The translations under genes and the position numbers were made by a program. 64,000 nt of DNA. It comes from Atrina japonica (Eukaryota > Mollusca > Bivalvia > Pterioida > Pinnidae). Location: contig BROG01000153.1 in assembly GCA_030159075.1 (NCBI GenBank), positions 338,501-402,500 of the forward strand. The letters run 5' to 3'. The notes beneath the pieces were generated by a model. That model searched no databases. It saw only the letters and a list, made by a program, of their open reading frames with translations, and was not told where the DNA came from. Each line of letters starts with the position of its first letter. Position 1 is the stretch's first letter. Positions 19,046 to 28,794 of this stretch are shown in pieces.

Positions 19046-19117
<72 letters not shown>
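19046..19117. repeat. (TA)n microsatellite, left flank of the retrotransposon
   Basis: A pure TA run directly abutting the 5' LTR. With the AT run after the 3' LTR it is the split target microsatellite. A 4-bp atat target duplication is possible but cannot be told apart from the repeat. Confidence 0.9.
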
Positions 19118-19120
<3 letters not shown>

Positions 19121-19253
19121 AGTGCTGCACAATCCGTATTGTGCGATAGACTATCTTATAGTCCGGAACCCGGTTCCGGTCAAGTTTTAATCAACCTTTG
19201 TCTCTGGAGTTTCCGGCGATTTTGTTATTATTGAGTAATCTAAGCGCATAACA
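19118..19253 (+). repeat. 5' LTR (136 bp)
   Basis: Starts tgtagtgctgcacaatccg and ends gcgcataaca (TG...CA). It is 42 bp shorter than the 3' LTR, lacking a 33-bp internal piece and a 9-bp piece near the end. One aligned substitution is visible (cttatagtcc versus cttagagtcc). Confidence 0.95.
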
Positions 19254-19255
19254 AG

Positions 19256-19272
19256 TGGTGTCAGAAGTGGGA
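19256..19272 (+). other. Primer-binding site, tRNA-Leu type
   Basis: TGGTGTCAGAAGTGGGA begins two bases after the LTR. Its complement, tcccacttctgacacca, has the form of a tRNA 3' end with CCA and resembles animal tRNA-Leu. The exact tRNA cannot be confirmed without the host tRNA set. Confidence 0.8.
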
Positions 19273-19405
19273 TATAAGTAGAGGACGTCGTTTTTACGCC
19301 CTGGAGAGAGTCCAAAGCGAAATATCTCCACTGAAAGCTTAATCATTTATTTATCGCCAGTGCGCGGTATACTGTACAGGTTGTACTTCGCGCGCGTTGC
19401 AAATA

Positions 19406-20499
19406 ATGTTGTGTAGCTCATTCCTACATGTAGACAGGAGTCTACTTCAGGTATTTTGAGTTAATGTTACCAATCTAAATTCATGTAATTATTGCATGAC
19501 ATTCATACGTACATCCAAGTCTAGTAATTAGGCCTAGTACGTAGTGGATAATCATTGTACTTTCGATTTGCATGTGTAAATACTGTAAATACACAGTGTC
19601 ACGTGTAATTATCGTGTAGACTTCGAGTGAATATTCCTCGGTGTTTCTTGGTTGAGGTGTTCACTGCGAATGCCTTATTTGTACCCTGTAAACATCGAGT
19701 ATTGTTCAGAGATTTTCATATTTGCCTATCATTATTATATTTATTTTTTCAGAGGTCAGAAAGAGACCTGCTTAATTTCATAGATGCTAGTAAAATAGAA
19801 ATTCCTAAACAAGAAATAGACTACACCCCATTGTTGCTGTCCGATAGTAAAGGGAAACGTCTAGAAACTATTCAATTACAGCAAGCACAGAAATTACCAA
19901 TCCATTTTGTGTGCAAGAGTGGAGCAAATTCAGAACAATTAGTGCACATATTAAAAACACAACTGCCTATTTTGAAATCAAAGTTTAAAAAGCCAGTATT
20001 TGTTTATTTTTGGGCCGGTACATGTGATATTACTAAGAAAAGAGGAAAGTTCATCCATTTAGCAAGCGATCATTTTGACCAAAGAATCATCAAATATTAC
20101 AAAGAAGCTAGAGACTATGTCCTAAAAGAAGGGTGCAAAATACAGTTTATTGGAGTGCCAGTTTATCTGATAAGTCTGTACAATGACATACAGGGACACC
20201 CTCTGCCCAGTGATTTTCTAGATGCTGATACCAAGCTTATTACACACATTCGTCATTTGAACGACAAAACACTTAAATTCAACGCTGATCTGCGAGATTG
20301 TAGGAAAAAGCACAAGGATCGTTACTTCTATGATCTTCTTGACGACGGGTTACATCCGGGTGAACTGCTATCACGGAGGTGGCTTCGTCGACTGGAATTA
20401 GATATCCTTAAGAGGTGCTATATTGATCCAGACATATTGGAAATAAACATTGATCCACACGAGCTTCTCCAGTTCCAACACAATGAACTCAAACACTAG
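19406..20499 (+). CDS. SGNH/GDSL hydrolase-like ORF1 of the retrotransposon, apparently spliced
   Basis: Seen: a long frame (open from 19609, stop 20497-20499) has no ATG before its conserved part. A good acceptor (ttattttttcag) ends at 19752. Upstream, an ATG at 19406 opens 15 codons to a donor, cag/gtattt, at 19450/19451, in the matching phase. Unspliced RNA meets a TGA three codons later. Predicted exons are 19406-19450 and 19753-20499, with a 302-bp intron. The protein has SGNH-like blocks: LLLSDSKG (19834-19857, Ser in block I), KSGANSEQL (block II Gly), FWAGTCDIT (near 20010, block III with Cys where Asn is usual) and DDGLHPGE (near 20341, the Asp-x-x-His pair). Known: esterases of this fold occur in ORF1 of some CR1/L2 non-LTR elements. 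Inferred: an accessory hydrolase of unknown substrate, or a domain kept as a binding module. It overlaps the gag start by 17 nt. Confidence 0.65.
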
Positions 20500-22589
20500 T
20501 GATACTGAGGAAGATTTTCCAGCTTCAGCTGCAGGTGACACAGCGTCATCTGTGACTACTGGGAACCAAGATCTGCTACAGCGATTTGTCCAGAGTTTTG
20601 ATGTCCAAAGAGATTTTCAAATGAAAATATTTAAAGAATCGATGGCAGAATTTGAGTATGAAAACCGAAAAAATCAAGAAATGCAGGAAAACAGTATCAG
20701 AAACTTTATTGATAGAGCAAAGAAGGAGTTTCAAACATTGATTAATGAAAATAAGCCCTCTATGCAGACTTCAGAGAAACAAGAATTTGAAATGCCAAGT
20801 CTCAGACCTTTTGAAGAGGAACTTCGAATCATTGAGGACAGAGAGCGTAGACAGGAGCAATTTGTCACCCCCAAGATCCTCACTTCCTTCAGCACCAGCT
20901 ATGGAGTTAGGTGCAGGGTTGTCACTACCAGTAAGTAACTGGAATGTACAGAAAGGTCCTCAGACCAAACTGCCTACATATGAGGGAAATGAGGACATAG
21001 AGACTTTTATCATTCCTTTCGAGAGATTAGCAGAACGATACTCCTGGTCTGACAAGGAAAAGGTTGACCGCTTATATGAATGTCTGAGAGGAAAGTCTAT
21101 GTGGTATATTTGCTCACTTCCGAAGGAGTTAAGACATGATTACAACATCCTCAAAGACAGCTTGATTAAGCGTTTTGGACGTCGTGACCCACCTACAACT
21201 GCTAGAAGTAAACTACATGAGATAAAGCAGCGTAGCCTCACCAACGATGAGTTTGGAGAGCAGGTTAGACGTTTAGTTACCCTTGCTTACCCTGGAGTGA
21301 CCTTTGACCTCCAAGATCAGCTCGCTGCAGAAGCATTCTTAAAGGGCTACAAGAATCCCAGAGTAGTTTATGGTGTTTTGAACAAAAAACCGACGACATT
21401 GAATCAGGCAATTGAAATGGTTACATTGCAAGAACATAATTATAAAGCTACTGTTGGCAGAGACAGAGAATATGTAGTTCGAGACCGTTCAAGACGGGTC
21501 TTCTGGGCTAATCATAATGAATTTGATGAAGATGATGACGAAGCATTGGGCACACAGCGTGTTCAGTTGCCGACCACTTCTACAGCTAGTCTGGAAAAAC
21601 TCGAAACTCGGATGAAAAAACTAGAGGATCTTGTCAAGGCCACCTCACTGGAATGCCGGTCTCGGTTGGAGCAATATTTGAAACGAACTTCATCTAATGT
21701 ATCAAAAGATGATAAGGAATGCTATAAATGCGGACTGAAAGGTCATTTCCAGCGAGATTGTAGTACTGGGCAAACACGTTCGCCAACACCCCCTAACAGA
21801 TCGAATGTTCATTCTCCAAAACGAAGCCCCACGATAACTCGAATTGTTGGCAAAGAAAAGAGCGTTGTTGTCTCTGTGAGGGTAAACGGAGTACAGAGTG
21901 AAGCCGTAATTGACACAGGAGCAGATGCCACTGTCATCTCGGAAAAGTGGGCAGAAGAAGCTAACGTAAAACATGATGAACCTCTCAAAGAAATTCGGCT
22001 AATGAATGCCGAAGATGGTGCGAACATGATTGGATATGGATGTGCCACTGCGACACTCCAATTAGGTGATGTAACAAAACGATGGCCAATTGTAATTGCG
22101 CCAATCCGAGATAACATTCTCCTGGGGATTGACATCTTACACGCAATGGGTGCAGTTATACAAACAGGCGAAAGGAATGTGGAAATAAATGGGAAGATTA
22201 TCCCAGGCTATTCGCCTGCCACACAGAGACAGCTTGCTAGGAGTAGTGTATGCGTCGATTCAGATACCATAGTGCCTGCAAAGAGTGAAAAAGTGGTTAT
22301 TGGCAGGTTGGAGACACAAGCCCTGGAACTACAAGATGTACCTGCCATCCTCGAAACATTTTGTCACCGTAGCGGATTAATCATTGGTTCCTGCTTAGTT
22401 ACCATGAACGAAACTGTCCCTGTTAGAGTCCTGAATTTGAAAGACTGTGAAGTTAAACTGACCAAGGGTACATTTTTAGGAAAGGTGGAAGAAGCTGAGG
22501 TTGTTCAGCCGAAAAAGGAAACCGAATCTATAGAGCTTCACCTTAAACAGATGGAATTGAGCAGGGACCCAGAAAGAGATTCTTTTTGA
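20483..22589 (+). CDS. gag-pro: gag and aspartic protease (one frame change)
   Basis: The likely start is the ATG at 20483. It lies inside the end of ORF1, in the +1 frame relative to it. The N-terminal part is Glu/Gln-rich and coiled-coil-like (residues about 40-90). The frame changes near a run of five C at 20868-20872; the rest reads in the next frame to TGA at 22587-22589. That second part has a retrotransposon-Gag core (TKLPTYEG..., LYECLRGKS, HEIKQRS, AAEAFLKGY, about 20970-21450), a CCHC zinc knuckle CYKCGLKGHFQRDC (about 21720), and a retropepsin with AVIDTGADATVIS (about 21904) and NILLGIDIL (about 22115). Gag packages the RNA and protease processes the polyprotein. The frame change may be a real indel, an assembly error in a homopolymer, or a frameshift site. 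Confidence 0.88.
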
Positions 22590-24699
22590 GGTACCAGTCC
22601 ATCTAAAGGACCTATGCGAGAGTTCTTCAAAGCACCTCACTGAGGAGCAGAGGAAGGTACTTTGTGACCTTCTTAGAAACTATCCAGATATTTTTGCAAA
22701 GGATGACTACGACCTTGGTGTTTTCAGTAATGTGAAGCATAAAATCGACACTGGACAAGCTAAGGCTATCAGAAAGCCTGTTAGGAGGACACCCCTAGGA
22801 TTTCAAGGCGAGGAAGATGCACATCTCCAGAAACTTTTGGATGCTGGTGTTGTAGTTCCATCTAGTTCTGAATGGGCGTCGCCAGTAGTCCTGGTGCGGA
22901 AGAAAGATGGCGGAGTTCGCTGGTGCATTGACTACTGCAAGCTAAATGATGTCACTATCAAAGATGCATATCCCCTTCCCAAGATAGAGGAGTGCCTTGA
23001 CACACTTAGTGGTGCTACAGTTTTCTCAGCATTAGACTTAATGAGTGGCTACCACCAGATTGAGGTAGATGAGCGTGACAGATCAAAAACAGCCTTCGTC
23101 ACCAAACATGGCCTTTACGAGTATACCCGCATGCCTTTTGGGCTATGCAATTCGCCATCAACTTTTCAACGAGCAATGGAATTTGTCCTGAATGGTTTCC
23201 AGTGGTTCATTCTATTGATTTACCTTGATGACGTAATAATTGCCTCCAAGACCTTTGAAGAGCACATCTTGCACTTGAGGAAGGTGTTTGACAGGATAAG
23301 GCTGCATGGCCTCAAACTTAAAGCAAGTAAATGCCAACTATTTCTGAAGAAAATCCTTTTTCTTGGCCACATTGTTGACAGTAATGGCATTGCAACTAAC
23401 CCGAGGTTGATCTTGGATGTACAGAATTGGCCTGAACCCAGTAACATCAAAGAATTGCAGTCATTTCTGGAGTTAACTAACTATTACAGGCGTTTTGTTC
23501 AAGGTTATGCAGAGATAGCTCTCCCCTTATATGACCTTACCAAGAAGAACATAGAATTTGAGTGGACAGATCGTCAGCGTGAATCTTTCTTATCCCTCAA
23601 GAAATCGATAACCAGTGCACCAGTTCTTGCCTACCCATTAGAGGACTGCAAATTTGTATTGGGCACAGATGCATCTAACAAGAGCATAGGAGGTGTCCTA
23701 TCGCAGATTCAAAACGGGGAGGAAAAAGTAATCGCTTATGCCAGCAGAAGACTCACCCCAGCACAGGAAAAGTACTGCGTTACCAGACGTGAGCTCTTAG
23801 CAGTTGTGGCATTCTGCCATCATTTCAAGCATTACTTGTTAGGAAGGAAGTTTTTATTACGTACAGATCACAGCAGTCTGTCTTGGTTGTTTCGCTTCAA
23901 ATCCCCACAAGGACAGCTAGCGAGATGGCTTGAGGAGGTCAGCCAGTATTCATTTGAAGTTGAACACCGTGCGGGCAAAATGCATGTTAATGCCGATGCA
24001 ATGTCAAGAATTCCAAATGAAGATGACTGCCCATGCTTCTTTGCTGGAGCAAAGCTTGAGACTTTACCCTGTGGCGGATGTATGTACTGCACTAAACTGT
24101 TTAACTCATGGGAGCGGTTTCAGGAAGATGTTGACGATGTGATTCCCCTCGCTGTGAGGTCAGCAACTGTTGACGATACTGGAAATGCAACGAGTGCAAG
24201 TTATGAAACTGCTGATAACCTACCTCAATGCAACTGGGCACTGACAAAGACCCCGGTAGAACTTCATCAAGAACAAATGAAAGACGAAGACCTGGAAAAA
24301 CTATACAATGTTGTGAGAAATAAGGCTAACCTTTCTCTGGAGGAAGCTCAGGCAAAAAGTTCGGCTCTCCGTAAATATCTGTTGACTTTACCTCAAATAA
24401 AACTAGTTAATGATGTACTTTATTACCAGTGGGAAAATGAGGAACAGGGGTCACTGCGACTGATTGTTCCACACCAGTCACGGAAAGAGGTCATTGGCTT
24501 GTGTCACGATCTTGTATGTTCTGGACACCAAGGAGAGAAGCGAACGATAGAACGAGTGAAACGTAATTTCTTTTGGTACGGATTGTCAACCGATGTTTCT
24601 GTGTATGTTCGTAAATGTTACAAATGTGCAGCTAAGAAGAAAGATAATCGGAATGTAAGGGCTCCGCTTCAGAACTACATATGTGTGGGGCACCAATGA
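22588..24699 (+). CDS. pol: Reverse transcriptase, RNase H and integrase zinc domain
   Basis: The frame is open from just after the run of five T at 22583-22587, where the protease frame ends at TGA. RT signs are SPVVLVRKKDGGVRWCIDY (about 22880), LDLMSGYHQIEVD (first catalytic Asp), MPFGLCNSPSTFQRAM, and the YLDDVIIAS box (about 23220). RNase H follows with LGTDASNKSIGGVLSQ, RRELLAVV, LRTDHSSLSWL and NADAMSR (about 23660-24010). The integrase N-terminal HHCC zinc domain has HDLVCSGHQG and CYKCAAKK (about 24505-24640). The frame ends at 24699, a few codons before the integrase core. The enzyme copies element RNA to DNA in cytoplasmic particles. All motifs look intact. Confidence 0.93.
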   Translation, partial: EVPVHLKDLCESSSKHLTEEQRKVLCDLLRNYPDIFAKDDYDLGVFSNVKHKIDTGQAKAIRKPVRRTPLGFQGEEDAHLQKLLDAGVVVPSSSEWASPVVLVRKKDGGVRWCIDYCKLNDVTIKDAYPLPKIEECLDTLSGATVFSALDLMSGYHQIEVDERDRSKTAFVTKHGLYEYTRMPFGLCNSPSTFQRAMEFVLNGFQWFILLIYLDDVIIASKTFEEHILHLRKVFDRIRLHGLKLKASKCQLFLKKILFLGHIVDSNGIATNPRLILDVQNWPEPSNIKELQSFLELTNYYRRFVQGYAEIALPLYDLTKKNIEFEWTDRQRESFLSLKKSITSAPVLAYPLEDCKFVLGTDASNKSIGGVLSQIQNGEEKVIAYASRRLTPAQEKYCVTRRELLAVVAFCHHFKHYLLGRKFLLRTDHSSLSWLFRFKSPQGQLARWLEEVSQYSFEVEHRAGKMHVNADAMSRIPNEDDCPCFFAGAKLETLPCGGCMYCTKLFNSWERFQEDVDDVIPLAVRSATVDDTGNATSASYETADNLPQCNWALTKTPVELHQEQMKDEDLEKLYNVVRNKANLSLEEAQAKSSALRKYLLTLPQIKLVNDVLYYQWENEEQGSLRLIVPHQSRKEVIGLCHDLVCSGHQGEKRTIERVKRNFFWYGLSTDVSVYVRKCYKCAAKKKDNRNVRAPLQNYICVGHQ

Positions 24700-25799
24700 A
24701 TAGACTGCAGTTAGATGTTTTAGGTCCCTTCCCAGCCAGTGAATCTGGTAACAAGTTCATACTAGTTCTTGTTGATCAGTTCACGAAATGGGTGGAAGCC
24801 TACCCTATTCCGAGCCAAGACAGTGAGATAACTGCAAAGAAGTTGGTAATGGAGTTCATCGCAAGATTCGGCCTTCCTCCAGAGATACATACGGACCAAG
24901 GGCGGAATTTCCAGAGCAATCTGTTCAAAGAAGTTTGTCGTTTGTTTGGAATTGCTCAAACAAGAACAACACCCTATCACCCTGCATCGAATGGTCAGGT
25001 GGAAAGGTTCAATCGAACCTTACTTCAAATGATTAGATGTTATCTAGACGAAGGTCAAACACATTGGGACGAGAACATTCCTCTCTTGTTGGCTGCTTAC
25101 CGAAGCACACCACATGCAGCAACTGGATTCACCCCTAACATGCTTATGCTTGGCAGGGAAGTACATGCACCTCAAGATTTGATCTATGGGAAACCAAATT
25201 CGACCCGTGACACTGATGATGCTGCATCTTATTTAGACCGCCTAATCGAGGGTAAACATGTAACAGAGCGAATAGTTAGAAAGGCATTAGGAGTTGGAAA
25301 ATTGCACCAGAAGAGAGTTTACGACATGCGATCTCTTGATCGTGGTTATAATGTAGGCGATCTGGTATATGTGCAGAACCAGTCAAGATCAGTTGGGGTT
25401 TCACCCAAGTTACAGTCCGTGTGGGACGGTCCATTTGTAGTAACCAAAAAGTTTGGTCCAGTAATATACGAGATAAGTGGCCGAAAGAAGAAGTCCGTAC
25501 TGCACCAGAATCGCATGAAACCCTACTTATCTGATGTAATTCCAGCATGGGTTGCGAAAATCAAACATGACCTTAACCTGGCAGCAGAGGATAGACTTCC
25601 TGATATTGCAGAGGATGATGACACAACCTTGGATTTTCCAGACTGCGGGAAGCAACAGACCGATGAGGATCACCAGGATGACTCAGATTCACAGTTGCCT
25701 GTGGTCTCAACTGGTTCACAGCGAACTGGTTGGGATCAACAACAAACAGTATCCAGATATGGTCGACCCTACAAGAAATCAGTTCGGCTTGACCTTTAA
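24681..25799 (+). CDS. pol: Integrase catalytic core and C-terminal domain
   Basis: Continues pol in another frame; the change lies at an ATAT step (24679-24682). The D,D-35-E core is visible: LQLDVLGPFP (about 24709), IHTDQGRNFQ (about 24888) and NGQVERFNRT (about 24993), with FTKWVEAYP and TPYHPAS between. A GPY/F-like module, DGPFVVTKKFGPVIYEI (about 25427), is followed by an acidic tail (DDDTTLDFPD, DEDHQDDSDS). No chromodomain is seen. It inserts the cDNA into chromosomes. The stop is TAA at 25797-25799, 30 bp before the 3' LTR. The ATG at 24681 need not be a real start, as the protein would normally come from a Pol polyprotein. Confidence 0.93.
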   Translation: MCGAPMNRLQLDVLGPFPASESGNKFILVLVDQFTKWVEAYPIPSQDSEITAKKLVMEFIARFGLPPEIHTDQGRNFQSNLFKEVCRLFGIAQTRTTPYHPASNGQVERFNRTLLQMIRCYLDEGQTHWDENIPLLLAAYRSTPHAATGFTPNMLMLGREVHAPQDLIYGKPNSTRDTDDAASYLDRLIEGKHVTERIVRKALGVGKLHQKRVYDMRSLDRGYNVGDLVYVQNQSRSVGVSPKLQSVWDGPFVVTKKFGPVIYEISGRKKKSVLHQNRMKPYLSDVIPAWVAKIKHDLNLAAEDRLPDIAEDDDTTLDFPDCGKQQTDEDHQDDSDSQLPVVSTGSQRTGWDQQQTVSRYGRPYKKSVRLDL

Positions 25800-25809
25800 T
25801 GGGGCTTAA

Positions 25810-25829
25810 AGGAGCCTGGAAGGGAGCTG
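25810..25829 (+). other. Purine-rich tract before the 3' LTR
   Basis: The segment aggagcctggaagggagctg ends directly at the 3' LTR. It is an imperfect polypurine tract and presumably primes plus-strand synthesis. Confidence 0.6.
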
Positions 25830-26170
<341 letters not shown>

Positions 26171-26268
26171 ATTAATTTAGAATGAGCGGAGAATGGGAAA
26201 TATCTACCTCACCATCAAGATGATCATTTGAATATTTTCAATTTCATATTATCTCAATTAAATTGTAG

Positions 26269-26300
26269 AGCTTCCGGCAAAAGAAGTGAGGGATTCAGAA
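26269..26300 (+). other. Probable 5' UTR part of SULT B exon with upstream acceptor
   Basis: An acceptor-like ctcaattaaattgtag ends at 26268, before agcttccggcaaaagaag and the ATG at 26301. The paralog has ttaattaaatagcag followed by agcttccggc at the same place, so the splice site is conserved. This implies a non-coding first exon further upstream, with the retrotransposon in the intron or in the promoter. Confidence 0.5.
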
Positions 26301-28758
26301 ATGAGTGGTGTAACAACTGAACTACGGGATACAAATGGAGCAGGTATGACGGCCAAGGTGTATGACGGTGTATATTTTACACCTATGGTACCCGATGACA
26401 TAAAAACATTTCTCGAGGGATTTAATGGAATTGACTATACCAACAGAGATATATATGTTATCTCATATCCAAAATCCGGTAAGACTTTCATCATTGACTT
26501 TATTTACATAAAGATTCCGCCTAAAGTTAACAATTTGAAATAATTAAAACGAGTTTAGACCCCGTCCATCGATTGAAATACAATTTAGGTCCGACTGGAA
26601 GTTAATATTTAGAAATATATGTAATTATTAATGTAGTTTTACAGAAATTATCATTATGCATTTTTAATAAATGTAAACTATGTATTTGAAACTTTTTTAT
26701 TTTTTAAGTATATACAATATGTAATTATCATAATATGTAAGTCAAGTACATGTATATACAATATATAATTATCAAAATACGTAAGTCAAGTATATACAAT
26801 ATGTTATTATCATAATATGTAAGTCAAGTACATGTATATACAATATATAATTATCAAAATACGTAAGTCAAATATATACAATATGTTATTATCATAATAT
26901 GTAAGTCAAGTATATACAATATGTAATTATCATAATATGTATAAGTGTAACGCTGCCAATGATTGGTTTAGTTTGATATGCCTTTTCCATAAATCAGTGC
27001 TATAGTCCGTGGACATAATTTTGGTACATTTCGATTAATAAACAATAACTTACTTAAGAAAATTAACAATCATAGTCTGTGTCACTGTTGTCATTGGACA
27101 AGAAATCCTTTCTGTGACAACTTCGGTCACGGATGTGCTTTTCGATTCTGCGACTTTTAGGCGATTGAATTCAACTGAAATATACAGTCAAACTTGTATA
27201 TAAAGACCGCTCAGGGGGAATTACAAATACGGTCTTTATAGACAGGTGGTCTTTATATACAGGATCACATGAGATATTATGAAATCCAAGGTATCGGTGA
27301 TGACTTTTATTATTTCCAAATACATATTTATTCCCTGGTTAGATGTTTCATTTAGTAATTAAATGTATATTGTATTTTTTTTTTACTAAAATGATTTTCC
27401 TAAGTCCAGGGTCTGGAAAATTGGAAATATTCATTTTTTTTAATTCCAAATCGGGAATTTTTGCATATTCTTGAGAAAATACGAGCCATTTTTGCATTGA
27501 GAAGGATCCTGTAACCGGACCAAAAATAGGTATAGGAAAATCCCTGTATCTAGCTATAGTCCATGTATAACATGTAAATAATGCGAATAAGAAATAATTC
27601 AATGTTTTAATTCATTTAAATTAATTTATGATGTAATTGAATTATATACATGTACATCGAGGATATGACGCATTATTAAAACTGAGACAAATATCTAAAA
27701 CATGTGCTCAAAGTCGGTGGTCTTTGTTGTTAAGTCACACATAAGTGTAAGAATATACAGAAAGATGTAGATCATACAAAGGTGTAAGAATATAAGTTGT
27801 AGAACATGTAGATAAATTAATTTTATTTAATTTTCATTTTATTAGACATAATCCAATGCTACGAGCGCCGGTGATTTTACTCTTTCGATTGAGATGTTGA
27901 CTTGCTAATCAAGTGATGTTCGATAATATAAGATGTAAGACAATTACCCCATTGCATTCCAGAATACGAGTAAACAATTCATCAGTCATTCAGCGATGAT
28001 ATCTAAATGCTCCTTTTTGTAAAAACACCTTGTCACAAAGTGTGTCCTTTCTGAATTTGTTCTTTTTAGTCTTAGTCTTTCGCCGATTAAGTAATCATCA
28101 CCGGAAACTTAGGTCATTAATTGATGATTGAAAACAAAACATCAATCAGTCAGCGATGATTGTTAGTTCCTGGTTGTAAAAACACCCTGTGATAAAGCAC
28201 ATCTAAGTGCCTAATTACTACCCGGGGCGTTAATTGGCACTTCCAGGTGTGTTGTGTATTGCGCCATGTTGTTGATTAGGTCTCGAATTGTTCCGCGAGA
28301 GTTATCTCCCTTCCACGAGTAGTACGTGTGTAAACAGTCACTATAGGCAAGTAGGACAACTACCGGCAGATAAAATATAGCGGTCGCCCGTCGCGTAATG
28401 CATGTGGTCGCTATATAAGGGGTAAATATATAGTAATGCTCAAGGGGCGGTCCAAATACGGTCGTTATGGACAGGAAGTCGTTATATGACGGGATAGCTA
28501 AGCCAAGTGTGACTGTATGCTTATTGTCCAACTCTGTAGCTTGAATAGTCTCTAGAAAGAAAGAAAACATAGAGAAGTAAGAAAACATGATTCTGAAGAT
28601 TTTTTACTACATTTTATCGATAAGGAGTAAAAATAATGAACTTACATATACATGTATTATAATTATTATACAGTATAGGGACCAGACTATAAAGGTAGCT
28701 CGGGGATAGACAAAAGTGGCCGTAATATCAGGTGGCCATATATCTAGAAGCTTGACTC

Positions 28759-28794
<36 letters not shown>

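Noticed and set aside
21702..22135. Minus-strand ORFs inside the retrotransposon gag-protease region
   Set aside because: Shadows of the strongly supported plus-strand frame; the same for 23220-23450, 23868-24092, 24762-24980, 25276-25548 and 25573-25842.
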